The notes under the pieces are model-generated. The model was not told the origin of the DNA. It saw nothing but the letters and a program-made list of their open reading frames with translations, and did no database searches. The translations under genes were made by a program, and so were the position numbers. A stretch of DNA of 64,000 bases from contig BTRK01000004.1 of the NCBI GenBank assembly GCA_036245805.1, positions 18,600,001 to 18,664,000 on the forward strand. The letters run 5' to 3'. The DNA is from Pristionchus mayeri (lineage: Eukaryota > Nematoda > Chromadorea > Rhabditida > Neodiplogasteridae). The number at the start of each line of letters is the position of its first letter. Position 1 is the stretch's first letter. Shown in pieces: positions 21,564 through 33,249 of this stretch.

Positions 21564-24500
21564 TTAGCGTAGATTTTCGAGATCAATCGTCTTTCCCGCG
21601 ACGGGCAGAATACGGAAGTTCTGCAAAAAAAAATATCAAAAAGTACTCAAAAAATCGATCACTTCAAGACTCCTTCTTGACCGCTTTCACATAAAAAAAT
21701 GAGCAGAATAATACAGTTCGGCAAAAGGGTAGAAAGAGAGAGAATCAAAAATGAAAAGATGAGTGGAATTTCGATATTTTCTAGAAATCATCTTACTTGA
21801 ATGAGAGTGACAAGTCCAATGAACAACTCCGTCCTCGCGAGCCCCTCTCCCGCGCACTGACGCTTCCCGATTCCAAACGGAATTGTGCGCTCCACCACTT
21901 CCTGTTGCAACATGTTTTTTTGGATTTTTTAAAAAAATATTTATTATCTGGCCTTGACAATCCGTTTTGGAATCACTAATCCACAATTTGTATTGCAATT
22001 ATTTGAATGACGCTTCCAAGGAAGATATGGAAATTATAATTACCCCACCTTCCTCAGCGTGACTCCATCCTCGGCGATGTATCTCTCGGGCCAGAATCGA
22101 TCGGGGTCTTCGAATACCGGATCCGACTTCATCATCTGGTGGAAGTCGCCGTTGATGAGCGTGTTCGCCGGGATTTTAAAGCCCTGAATTTCGGATGTTA
22201 AAACCAATCCCCAAATTTTGAAAATATTGCTGGGAATTTTAGGAGCTTCCAATACTTCGCATAGCACATATTTCTTGGTAAATTCAATACAACTTCAATA
22301 AAAAGGCACCTTAATCTCGGTGTCCACAGTGGTTCTGTGGAAGAGCACTGGATTGGGGGCGACGATGTTCGCCATTCGCTGGATCTCGTTGATCGCTGCA
22401 CTGGCGTACGGCATCTTCGTCTTGTCAGCCATTGAGGCCACTCGATCACGACCAACGACCGATAGGATCTCAGCACGAAGCTTCTCCTGCGTATTATAGT
22501 GGATACTCATTGACTGATACTGGCCTTGCAGTGTTCTCCCGCGAGTTGGTCTCGAAGACGGGATGTACCTTTACCTTTTACCTCATTGATTCTTGGAATG
22601 GCTTTTAGCAAACTGCTTTAGATCATGCATATCAAACATATATTGAAGAAATCTTTTGTTCTTCCGTATAAGTGTATCGCATAATGTACGCGTGACAAAC
22701 ATGGTCATACTTGATAAAACCAAGTGAATTATGGATATTCTATTCGCACCTGAACTTCCTGATTCGATGCCAGCAGCAGCATCGCCCATCTCAACGTCGT
22801 CGTCGTCGTTTCTTGACCGGCGTTGAAGAGATCGGTGCAACACGCAAGGAGCTGCTCCAAGCTGAATTTTCGAATGATAATTGAAGTCGTTAAAATGTTC
22901 ACAGATCTTCTAAGATCATCATAATGCCAATTTCGGAAATGAGAAATAAAATATGCTACCGTTTGTCCTTGTTGTTCTTGTGGAATGCCTGGACGAAGCA
23001 GGAAGGCTCCTCGGAGGGATCGTATTTCACTGCCTGCACTTGCTCACGAATGTAGTCCATCAACTTCAATTGCACGTTTCGATTTTGAAATAGCGGAGGC
23101 CATTTCCCGAAAGCCGATGTTATTATTTCAAAATGTTGAAAAATATCAGTTAACTTTTTTTGCAAGCCTCGAAGTCAAAGCGCTGGAAGCGACACATACC
23201 TTATCGAATCTTTCTTTCTGTTTTCCCCAGAAGTAGGAGATGACGGGTAGATGACGTGCCCATGGAAGCATGTAGACGATAGGAACGAGCTTAGATCTGC
23301 GAGAAAACGTTTTAAGGTAAATGTGGAAAATATGAGGTGCATCTCGTTTTCGAGATTGTGCGAACGCATCAATACATTGCCACTTTGGATGTATCCTATG
23401 GATTTATTATTGCGGAATCTAGATGGAACCAATTCTTCGTTTCCACAGCTAAATCATTGTTGATCTCAGGGCGACGTCTCACTTCGATACTCCTTCGATT
23501 GCTTCGTTGAATCCCTTAACAAAGTCCATCAGTTTGCTGCAGTCATCGAAGGGAAATTGGACGCCGAAGAGGAATTCGTTGATGATGTTAGAGACGAAGA
23601 CCTGCAATTCATTTTGCTGGCATGCTTAGTATCTGACCTGAGTATTGCTTTTTCATCAGTGATGTCGCTTATCTCTGTTTACTATGATGAATTTCTCCAC
23701 GTGCGCTCACCTGGATAGACCACCGTAGATCTGTATCCGTAAGATCTCCCTTGTTAATGAACTCGATCATATTCCGAGCAGAGAGTCGAACCTTTAGGAA
23801 AAAGTTACAGATTTTTTTGTTAAACAATTTCTGAAAGTTCACTTCATAAAATCTGTTAACGTTATCCGACATCGCAGTTCGCACACAGACTTCTAGAGTA
23901 TCATGTCTACATGCACATAGATTAATAAAGTGGAAGAAAACACTTACTTTCTCTTCCATCAGATTCTTGCCCATTCCGAAATCCCTGAGAGTTGCAATGG
24001 TGAATCTGCGCTGTTCCATCCAATCGGAGCCGTCCGAGTTTATGATTCCTGAATATTTAATTCACCGTTTCCCAGCGAAATATTTTCCCTAAGCTAAATA
24101 TAGTTTTAGAGGAGCCCAGCTATACCTAAGTCTTCACTCGAACGCAGTGTCACTCAACGGACTTGACATTTTAAAAATAAGTTTGAGCGGATCGATAGTA
24201 TGAAATACCTCCGTTCTCGCAGAGTCTTGTCGTCTCAATGAGTACGTTGTACATGCGACCAGTCACATCCTTGCCTGTGAGCAATTCTTTTTGTCTCCTC
24301 AACCATTAGAGTTATCTCATATCGCACTCGCTCTCTTCACTCCACTCCAGATTGAAGGGGTTATCCATGATCGCCTGAACATACTCACCCCTAAATGTAT
24401 CCCTGATGATTTCGAAGTCCGAGATGTTGACTACGGGATACGGTAGATGCACGGTGAAGATGGGGCCGAATCGGGCAGATAGTCGCTTGAGACCGACATG

Positions 24501-27500
24501 TATGAACGGAGGCTTGATCTGTGAAACACATTTAGAAGTACTAATAATTAAGATAAAGCAAGCCATATGGCTAGGGTCCACAACGTGGATAGCCGATGTT
24601 TCGGAATCTGGACAAAAGTTGGTTAAAACAGTTCCATAGGGTCTCAATAACATCCTCCTTTTGGAATTAGATCGATATCTCATCTCTAAAGCGAGATACA
24701 GCTCGAGAAGCACGCGCGACGAGCACAACGGGAGAGGGGGGAAAGGCGAGACGAGAGGAAAAGTGGGCGGAGTCAATCTCTCCTCTCTTCTCCTCTCCCC
24801 TTTGTCGCACCCCCCTCCATTATTCCACCGATTTCGCTATACAAATAAGTGAAATACCGTTCTAATCTTCGCTTAAGATATCCCCCGATGCTTTTGTGTG
24901 TATTGTAGGAGCATTCAAGTAAAAAAAATCACATTTATCGATTAGGGCCACAATTCACGCGCAAAACAACAGAAATTAGCACAATAAAATAAGAAAGCGA
25001 GTGAATGGTGCCAGCAGACCATTTAATTCTCAGAAAGACATGGAAACTAGGGAACAGGGTATGGATACGGTAGGTGGATACTGTAAGTGGTCAGAGAAGG
25101 CCGAGATAGATAAAAAGATAGAAGAGGGTAGGGGAGGAGAAAATACAGACGGAAAACAACCAGACGAAATGGCAAGCACCTACGAGGGAAACATTCGTGC
25201 TGAGCACAAGAACAAAGATCGACAGAATATAAAATTTCTGAAAACAAGAAACAAATTTACAATAATTAGTCATAAATAAATCTATTGAATACTTTGGAAT
25301 AAAAATATCTGATATACTCAGAATAATATGATATAAAAGATCGATCTACAATAAGAAATGCAATGACTATGCAGGCTGACAAAGAAAGTTTAAATTGGTG
25401 GGCAAGTGGATCAGAGAAGATTTTCGAGCAAGTCGAACAATAATCATTTAGGGAGGACTCCAACTGGGAAAGGGGGGGGGGGGTGGTCGAAGGAAATTAG
25501 GGGGAATGGAGGTGACCAAACTGGTCTCACCTCGTGAAGATCGAAGAGACGACTCCATCCTCTCTCACGTCTTCTTCCAATCGATGCTCTAGCTCTGAAA
25601 AAGTAGATTTTACAATTTAGAAACAATGCGCACATGGAAACCACTATCTCCATATAACACATGTATCACGAGTCAGCGAATGTGTGTGGGAACAATTTTC
25701 AAATTTTATTTTTTGATTTCGATCATATTATGGTGAGAGCATATGCTAGAGTCAACTTACCGAAAAATATAGGTCACAGGTCCCAGAGCCGGCATTTAGG
25801 AATTTTCCGGTTTTGCACCCGGCTATACTGTATCACAGCTCCCAGTTGAGCTACAATGATGGCGCAGAGCTCAAATTGAGCGGAAAAATATGACGAACAA
25901 CTTTCCTGTTGAAATCAAGCCAGTGAACTCATTCTTTTAAAAGTTGTGATCAAAAAACTGCAAAACGGCTAAAAATAAATTCATAACTTTTTTGTGAAAT
26001 ATCGTTTCAAGGAATTTTATTGCAGAATATGGCAGATCTGACCCATATGTGTCTATAAAAAATGCAAGAATCGATTTTTGAGATAGGCCTTTTTTGCAAT
26101 ATGGATCTGAACTTTGAAAAGTGTGATTTTAGTGAAAAATCGATGTTTCTGTACCAGCTTGGAAACTTCACCAATATAATCGGGGAATCTGTAAAAGCGA
26201 AAAAAAGTGAAAGTTTAACTTGCCGAACACAATCGGATGGAAATTCACATGGAATCAAGCCATAAGCTATTATTCATAAATTTTATTTTATTATTTCGTT
26301 CATTATTATTATTTCGCGGTCCCTCTCCCTTTTCTCTCTGATTTGGATTGGATTCCCCTAATACCCCTCGCTTCCGCCTTCGACTCATCAAGAAAAGAGA
26401 ATCCCCATGCAAGCCGGATTGGTCACCGTGTGATGGGTATGACCTACTAAGATGTTTGGTCCTTCAGAATCTAGACTCGATCATCTCGTTGAAAGATTGA
26501 TCATCGAGTCTGGCGGATTCGAACAGAGAAGATTCTAGAACACGCAAGGCTTCGTTTACGACCTATAGTGAGATTCTATCTATGCAATGCAATCCAACAT
26601 CCTCTCGCAAGCACACCGCAAATGACCATCTTGAAATGAGAAGAACGACCTTTTCTGACCCCACATCTTGATCTGCGCCCAGAAAGCGATAACAGATAAA
26701 TATTGTATTGTATTGTATTTCGTTCAAAGTTTTCGAAAGACGTGTTTGCGTGACGAATCATCTCTAATGTGTCGTGTCTTATGTATGTAGTTAACTGCGT
26801 GTTGTTTTCGAGATGAACAGGGGGCAAGAGAGTAGCGAGAACAGGTCAACTTAAGGTCGAATTTGATGTTTACATTGTTACGCAGGGCGCTCTCTCTCTC
26901 TCTTTTTCTTCCCATTTTTTTCGTTCGCTGACATTTTATTAATCATGCATGTTATAATTAAGTTCATAACATTTATTTTATCCAAAGTTAGTTAGATTAC
27001 CAGTTACAAAATATGATGGCAGTAATACGGTCCGGAGAAAATTAATCAAATTCGCTCGCTCCTTTTGGAATTGTAGTTCTGAAGACAGGATCATCGACCT
27101 TGAGGAATACTTTCTTCAGCAACTCGGGAGTAAGAAGACCATGGAAAACTTCTTCACTGAACACGAGATCCTCCTCCTGCACCTCCACCTCCAACTCTTG
27201 ATGATGGTCATCGTCTTCCTCCTCTTCTGTTTCCACTGATCTCCTCCACACTCTCAGTTTCGGTTTCTCTGCTCTCAGAGTATTGATGTAATTCTTAATC
27301 TGGTGCTTGTCCATCCAGTTCTTGGGCTCAATGAATCGATCCGCTCTCATCAGCCCCTCTGCCACTTCTGCCTTCAGCGGTTTTAATCCTTGTCGATTCC
27401 CATCTTCGTGGCCTCATTCCATTGTCTCTGATTGAGTCGAGGGATGTGCTCGACCACATCCGGGTAGGAGAAGAGCTGAGTGAAGGGAGCGAGGGTCCAG

Positions 27501-30500
27501 AGTCGCTCTCGCCGGTCGGACGCCTTCTCGTAATGCTTTGCCACTTCTGTGAGCACTTGGTGAGCGACGAATTCTCCATCGAGCTTTGGTCCCTTCCCAA
27601 ACTGAGCAGCGTCCACCTTCATCTTCAGCTCCGATTGTCCATTGGGAGTGTCTGCGAGGAGACGATTGATGGTATCGATGAGAAGAGATTCTCCTTGGGC
27701 TTTGTAGTTCTTCTCTCGAGGTGTGAGCGTATCCCAGGGCTTGGTACCTGTCACTCGACACACTTCGGCAGCCCTCGCAAACTGGTTGAATGCACTACGA
27801 AGTGGACTGGGCGAACTCTCGGGTTCGTAGTCATCATCCGATTTGTGGTCGCCTTCGTCTCCACAAACATCTTCTGGATCTCCCTCGTCCATATCCATCT
27901 TCTCTTCCTCGCCATCACCATGATCTCCCAGGTTCAGAGTGGACACGTGCGCACTCCCATCAGCCATCCCGACCATCGCCTTATGGTGATCTCTGCACAT
28001 TGCTGCAATTAAGCACTTCGTTTGACTATTTTTAAGCAACTTACGAGTTCCGGGAAGCAACAGGAATCCTCGATTCTTCAGAAGATAATGAGATTGCTGA
28101 TAGGTAAGCTCGAGACCTTTCACAGCATTTCTTGGGTGTCCTTTCTTGGGAAAACCACACATTAATTGTTTGTCCTTCCAGATCAGATGATGGTAGACAG
28201 CCCGGTTGAATTTTCTCGATAATTCATTCAAATGATTCGTGCAAATATATTTGCCCTTGTATTGTGATCGATCTGAGTCTTCGTCGAGATAAGTCCCTTC
28301 GAAACGGTATATTACGAGTGCCTGCTCATCATATGCACCACAATAGTCTCCATTTATATTGTTCGCCAGCGATGAGAGACTGTAATACACTGCTCAAAGA
28401 ACGAACAAATCGACGATAACGTACTCGACAAACTTGTCAGAACATGTAGATTTAGTGACTGCTGATTTCGGGCGATCATGAAGTTCCAGTTGCTCGTTAG
28501 TTTTCCGAGATGAGAAGTAGCACTTTTTCGGTTTTTTGGCTTCAGAGTGCTGATATTTGTGAATGGTGATCGAATTAGTTGAAAGTTCTTACCTCAGGAT
28601 CTTTTCCTGGAGTCAGTGTTAGGCATAGCACAAATATCAGGAAGAAGGAGTTTCTGACGACAACCATTCTGAAAATATTTGAGAGATAATGAGAAGGGGG
28701 AGAAGGGAAGACTGAGTGTCCCGAATGGTAGTTTGAACTCAACTAAATATTTATATTTTACCTTATTCTCGCGCTTACTTATTTTGAACTGTATACAAAT
28801 CGCGCTAGACTACTGTGAGACAAAATAGAATACTCAGCGCTCAAACATATCGTGAATGATTAATGAAATGTCAGCGAAAGAAAAAAAATGGGAAGAAAAA
28901 GAGAGAGAGAGCGCCCTGCGTAACAATGTAAACATCAAATTCGACCTTAAGTTGACCTGTTCTCGCTACTCTCTTGCCCCCTGTTCATCTCGAAAACAAC
29001 ACGCAGTTAACTACATACATAAGACACGACACATTAGAGATGATTCGTCACGCAAACACGTCTTTCGAAAACTTTGAACGAAATAATGAAATAAAATTTA
29101 TGAATAATAGCTTATGGCTTGATTCCATGTGAATTTCCATCCGATTGTGTTCGGCAAGTTAAACTTTCACTTTTTTTTCGCTTTTACAGATTCCCCGATT
29201 ATATTGGTGAAGTTTCCAAGCTGGTACAGAAACATCGATTTTTCACTAAAATCACACTTTTCAAAGTTCAGATCCATATTGCAAAAAAGGCCTATCTCAA
29301 AAATCGATTCTTGCATTTTTTATAGACACATATGGGTCAGATCTGCCATATTCTGCAATAAAATTCCTTGAAACGATATTTCACAAAAAAGTTATGAATT
29401 TATTTTTAGCCGTTTTGCAGTTTTTTGATCACAACTTTTAAAAGAATGAGTTCACTGGCTTGATTTCAACAGGAAAGTTGTTCGTCATATTTTTCCGCTC
29501 AATTTGAGCTCTGCGCCATCATTGTAGCTCAACTGGGAGCTGTGATACAGTATAGCCGGGTGCAAAACCGGAAAATTCCTAAATGCCGGCTCTGGGACCT
29601 GTGACCTATATTTTTCGGTAAGTTGACTCTAGCATATGCTCTCACCATAATATGATCGAAATCAAAAAATAAAATTTGAAAATTGTTCCCACACACATTC
29701 GCTGACTCGTGATACATGTGTTATATGGAGATAGTGGTTTCCATGTGCGCATTGTTTCTAAATTGTAAAATCTACTTTTTCAGAGCTAGAGCATCGATTG
29801 GAAGAAGACGTGAGAGAGGATGGAGTCGTCTCTTCGATCTTCACGAGGTGAGACCAGTTTGGTCACCTCCATTCCCCCTAATTTCCTTCGACCACCCCCC
29901 CCCCCCTTTCCCAGTTGGAGTCCTCCCTAAATGATTATTGTTCGACTGAGCTCTGCGCCATCATTGTAGCTCAACTGGGAGCTGTGATACAGTATAGCCG
30001 GGTGCAAAACCGGAAAATTCCTAAATGCCGGCTCTGGGACCTGTGACCTATATTTTTCGGTAAGTTGACTCTAGCATATGCTCTCACCATAATATGATCG
30101 AAATCAAAAAATAAAATTTGAAAATTGTTCCCACACACATTCGCTGACTCGTGATACATGTGTTATATGGAGATAGTGGTTTCCATGTGCGCATTGTTTC
30201 TAAATTGTAAAATCTACTTTTTCAGAGCTAGAGCATCGATTGGAAGAAGACGTGAGAGAGGATGGAGTCGTCTCTTCGATCTTCACGAGGTGAGACCAGT
30301 TTGGTCACCTCCATTCCCCCTAATTTCCTTCGACCACCCCCCCCCTTTCCCAGTTGGAGTCCTCCCTAAATGATTATTGTTCGACTTGCTCGAAAATCTT
30401 CTCTGATCCACTTGCCCACCAATTTAAACTTTCTTTGTCAGCCTGCATAGTCATTGCATTTCTTATTGTAGATCGATCTTTTATATCATATTATTCTGAG

Positions 30501-33249
30501 TATATCAGATATTTTTATTCCAAAGTATTCAATAGATTTATTTATGACTAATTATTGTAAATTTGTTTCTTGTTTTCAGAAATTTTATATTCTGTCGATC
30601 TTTGTTCTTGTGCTCAGCACGAATGTTTCCCTCGTAGGTGCTTGCCATTTCGTCTGGTTGTTTTCCGTCTGTATTTTCTCCTCCCCTACCCTCTTCTATC
30701 TTTTTATCTATCTCGGCCTTCTCTGACCACTTACAGTATCCACCTACCGTATCCATACCCTGTTCCCTAGTTTCCATGTCTTTCTGAGAATTAAATGGTC
30801 TGCTGGCACCATTCACTCGCTTTCTTATTTTATTGTGCTAATTTCTGTTGTTTTGCGCGTGAATTGTGGCCCTAATCGATAAATGTGATTTTTTTTACTT
30901 GAATGCTCCTACAATACACACAAAAGCATCGGGGGATATCTTAAGCGAAGATTAGAACGGTATTTCACTTATTTGTATAGCGAAATCGGTGGAATAATGG
31001 AGGGGGGTGCGCTAGAATATGCTAGTAATGGTCAAATAAGTTGCGAAGATAATGAGAAAGGGGAGAAGGGAAGACTGAGTGTCCCGAATGGTAGTTTGAA
31101 CTCAACTAAATATTTATATTTTACCTTATTCTCGCGCTTACTTATTTTGAACTGTATACCAATCGCGCTAGACTACTGTGAGACAAAATAGAATACTCAG
31201 CGCTCAAACACATCGTGAATGATTAATAAAATGTCAGCGAAAGAAAAAAAATGGGAAGAAAAAGAGAAAGAGAGCGCCCTGCGTAACAATGTAAACATCA
31301 AATTCGACCTTAAGTTGACCTGTTCTCGCTACTCTCTTGCCCCCTGTTCATCTCGAAAACAACACGCAGTTAACTACATACATAAGACACGACACATTAG
31401 AGATGATTCGTCACGCAAACACGTCTTTCGAAAACTTTGAACGAAATAATGAAATAAAATTTATGAATAATAGCTTATGGCTTGATTCCATGTGAATTTC
31501 CATCCGATTGTGTTCGGCAAGTTAAACTTTCACTTTTTTTCGCTTTTACAGATTCCCCGATTATATTGGTGAAGTTTCCAAGCTGGTACAGAAACATCGA
31601 TTTTTCACTAAAATCACACTTTTCAAAGTTCAGATCCATATTGCAAAAAAGGCCTATCTCAAAAATCGATTTTTGCATTTTTTATAGACACATATGGGTC
31701 AGATCTGCCATATTCTGCAATAAAATTCCTTGAAACCATATTTCACAAAAAAGTTATGAATTTATTTTTATCCGTTTTTGCAGTTTTTTGATCACAACTT
31801 TTAAAAGAATGAGTTCACTGGCTTGCTTTCAACAGGAAAGTTGTTCGTCATATTTTTCCGCTCAATTTGAGCTATGCGCCATCATTGTAGCTCAACTGGG
31901 AGCTGTGATACAGTATAGCCGGGTGCAAAACCGGAAAATTCCTAAATGCCGGCTCTGGGACCTGTGACCTATATTTTCTGAATCGACACTCCAAAGGCAT
32001 TGTACCACCACTATATGATACAAATTTAAAATATTTTTTCAGAAATTGTTCCCGCCATGGTCATTTTTCATCCAGTGACTCGTGATACACGTGATAAATA
32101 CCTACCAATTTAATCGTACAAATAAGAAATACGACTAGGAAAATAACTAAAAGGGGCGAAAAATCTAACGAATTGGACGAACCAAAGCATCACGGATGTA
32201 TACAACTCGTTAGAGTGCATGAACAGAGGTAACTGATAGCAAAACATAAAGGTTAGCTAAGAAGAGTAATCAATAATCACAGCAATACTTACTTACGCGT
32301 TAGAGATGGAGCGAAAAACGGATCAGGCCGGCTAATCCTACCAATTATAAGTGTTGAACGCATCGAAACCGCACCAAAACGGGAACAATGATAGACCAGT
32401 TCACGTAGACTAGGAACAAGCAAGAAAATACATAAAATAATCGATGAAAACGCGATAAAAATCTATAAATCGATAAAACAGGCAGCCGAATATATCGTTC
32501 CGACAGTATCTGTTCAATGCCTCCTCGACGGTATAATAGCGCAACTTCCTTAGGAATTAACGTAATTTCTCCCGGAGCTTTAAAAAATTCAAAAGAGGAG
32601 CACAATTAAACGAAAGTATAAATCTTCGTTTGCTTTCGCGTTTTGGACTGATATGAGACCATTAAATATGAATATTGCCCGACGAACTTATAATTTTTCG
32701 TATAAACGGCATTTTAACCTTATTTTTTCAATTTTGACCTACTTAGAGGAGTCAGACCTAGTTCGTCGACCAACCACTCGATTTGTCTCGGGGAAAGCTA
32801 TCGAATTCTTTTTTGGTCGACCGTTTTGGTCGCAAATTACGCATGTGCTCCTCAAATCTCGCTTTAGAGAGGAGAACTGTCCGAGCCGAGTGGGCGGAGC
32901 TTGTGGTGTCTACATATGGCATTAAAGTCGGCACGAGAGGAAAGTGTAGCTAAATTACATTGAAAATTGCATGTGAAAAAAGGAAACAAAGGCATGGGTG
33001 ACCCGAAATGAACTAGAATTTCACCTCATTGATGAAATTGCCCAGAACAGGCACTGCGAAGGGGCCAGCTGGTAGGGAAGCGCGCCTGCATATACAATGA
33101 TCGATGTCATAAGATCGATGAACCCGAAGACTTCACAAGAAGACTATTTATGAAAAAATATACGAAATACAAATTTCGAACCTGCGATAGAACAGCACGA
33201 CTTCCCATCCGATGAAAGTAAGGAGTAGCACGACAATGAGAGCGAGCAT
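21564..33249 (-). CDS. Cytochrome P450, CYP2-clan type (14 exons, 470 residues)
   Basis: Monooxygenase, membrane-anchored in the ER. Exons: 33182-33249, 33025-33085, 24389-24518, 24209-24274, 23948-24048, 23711-23791, 23483-23601, 23200-23296, 22960-23063, 22750-22861, 22310-22486, 22049-22183, 21797-21901, 21564-21620. They total 1413 bases and are in phase throughout. Residues 1-20 form a signal anchor ([15 protein letters not shown]), followed by the proline hinge [13 protein letters not shown]. Helix C has W118-xxx-R122; helix I AGQETT (290-295); helix K EIQR (347-350); PERY (404-407); heme loop [11 protein letters not shown] with Cys433. Intron 2 (24519-33024, 8.5 kb) holds a giant inverted repeat and another gene; the other introns are short. 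An in-frame TAA (21564-21566) ends the frame 19 codons before a conserved-looking tail PRPQNFRLERV. The acceptor of exon 9 is the least certain. Confidence 0.92.
24806..26946. repeat. Left arm of a 6.2-kb inverted repeat in the P450 intron
   Basis: The arm starts CGCACCCCCCTCCATTATT (24806) and is complementary to the sequence ending at 31011. The inner end at 26946 pairs with 28856. Without a 424-bp insertion (26303-26715 plus one target copy) it is about 1717 bp, matching the right arm without its tandem duplication. Within it, CACATGTATCACGAG at 25658-25672 is the terminus of the TTAA foldback family seen at 42771. Frames in this arm duplicate those of the right arm and are not genes. Confidence 0.85.
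26303..26715 (+). mobile_element. SINE-like retroposon insertion, 413 bp
   Basis: The other arm of the palindrome lacks these bases, so the insertion is defined exactly. It is flanked by an 11-bp direct repeat TATTTCGTTCA (26292-26302 and 26716-26726) that occurs once in the empty site. The 3' end is a short (TATTG)n tail, as in SINEs. An internal GGATTCGAAC resembles an inverted pol III B box but no clear tRNA head was drawn. An 11-bp duplication could also come from a MULE; the tail favours a retroposon. Confidence 0.65.
27042..28667 (-). CDS. Unrecognised gene nested in the P450 intron, frameshifted
   Basis: Minus strand, same direction as the host P450. Exons: 28593-28667, a possible signal peptide ([18 protein letters not shown]) ending at GTAAGA; 28434-28549; 28045-28379 ([32 protein letters not shown]); then 28002 down to 27042. 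The last exon has an acidic stretch ([16 protein letters not shown]), [19 protein letters not shown] and a charged C-terminus. At 27378 the frame stops (MGIDKD) and continues in another frame ([18 protein letters not shown]) with no GT donor between, so a one-base frameshift is likely. No domain recognised. The open frame over about 950 bases suggests recent or current coding use. The exon 2 donor is uncertain. Confidence 0.6.
28856..31011. repeat. Right arm of the 6.2-kb inverted repeat, with internal tandem duplication
   Basis: This is the inverse of 24806-26946. It contains a direct duplication of about 440 bp (29505-29946 and 29947-30385) differing mainly in the length of a C run. Within it, CTCGTGATACATGTG (29706-29720) is the partner of the terminus at 25658. 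Exon-like pieces in each copy (acceptor TTTTTCAG, 64-base open stretch, donor GTGAGA) recur with the duplication, but no gene could be built from them. Confidence 0.85.
31050..32096. repeat. Further direct copy of the palindrome's inner part
   Basis: 31050-31975 repeats 28688-29615 in the same orientation, including bases just upstream of the nested gene. It then diverges and ends at CTCGTGATACACGTG (about 32082-32096), the same terminus type. It appears to be a separate element copy or a partial duplication next to the palindrome, still inside P450 intron 2. Confidence 0.7.
32097..33024. other. Rest of P450 intron 2
   Basis: No gene. Frames at 32345-32605 (minus) and 32653-32925 (plus) have no motif. 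The intron ends at the GTGAAA donor next to exon 2 (33025). Confidence 0.5.

Noticed and set aside
25001..25849. Several 60-92 codon frames repeated on both strands at 25.0-25.8 and 29.5-30.8 kb
   Set aside because: They recur because they lie in the two arms of the inverted repeat; none has a motif.
27422..28012. 196-codon open frame on the plus strand
   Set aside because: It is antisense to the long minus-strand exon of the nested gene, which has better coding character and splice signals.
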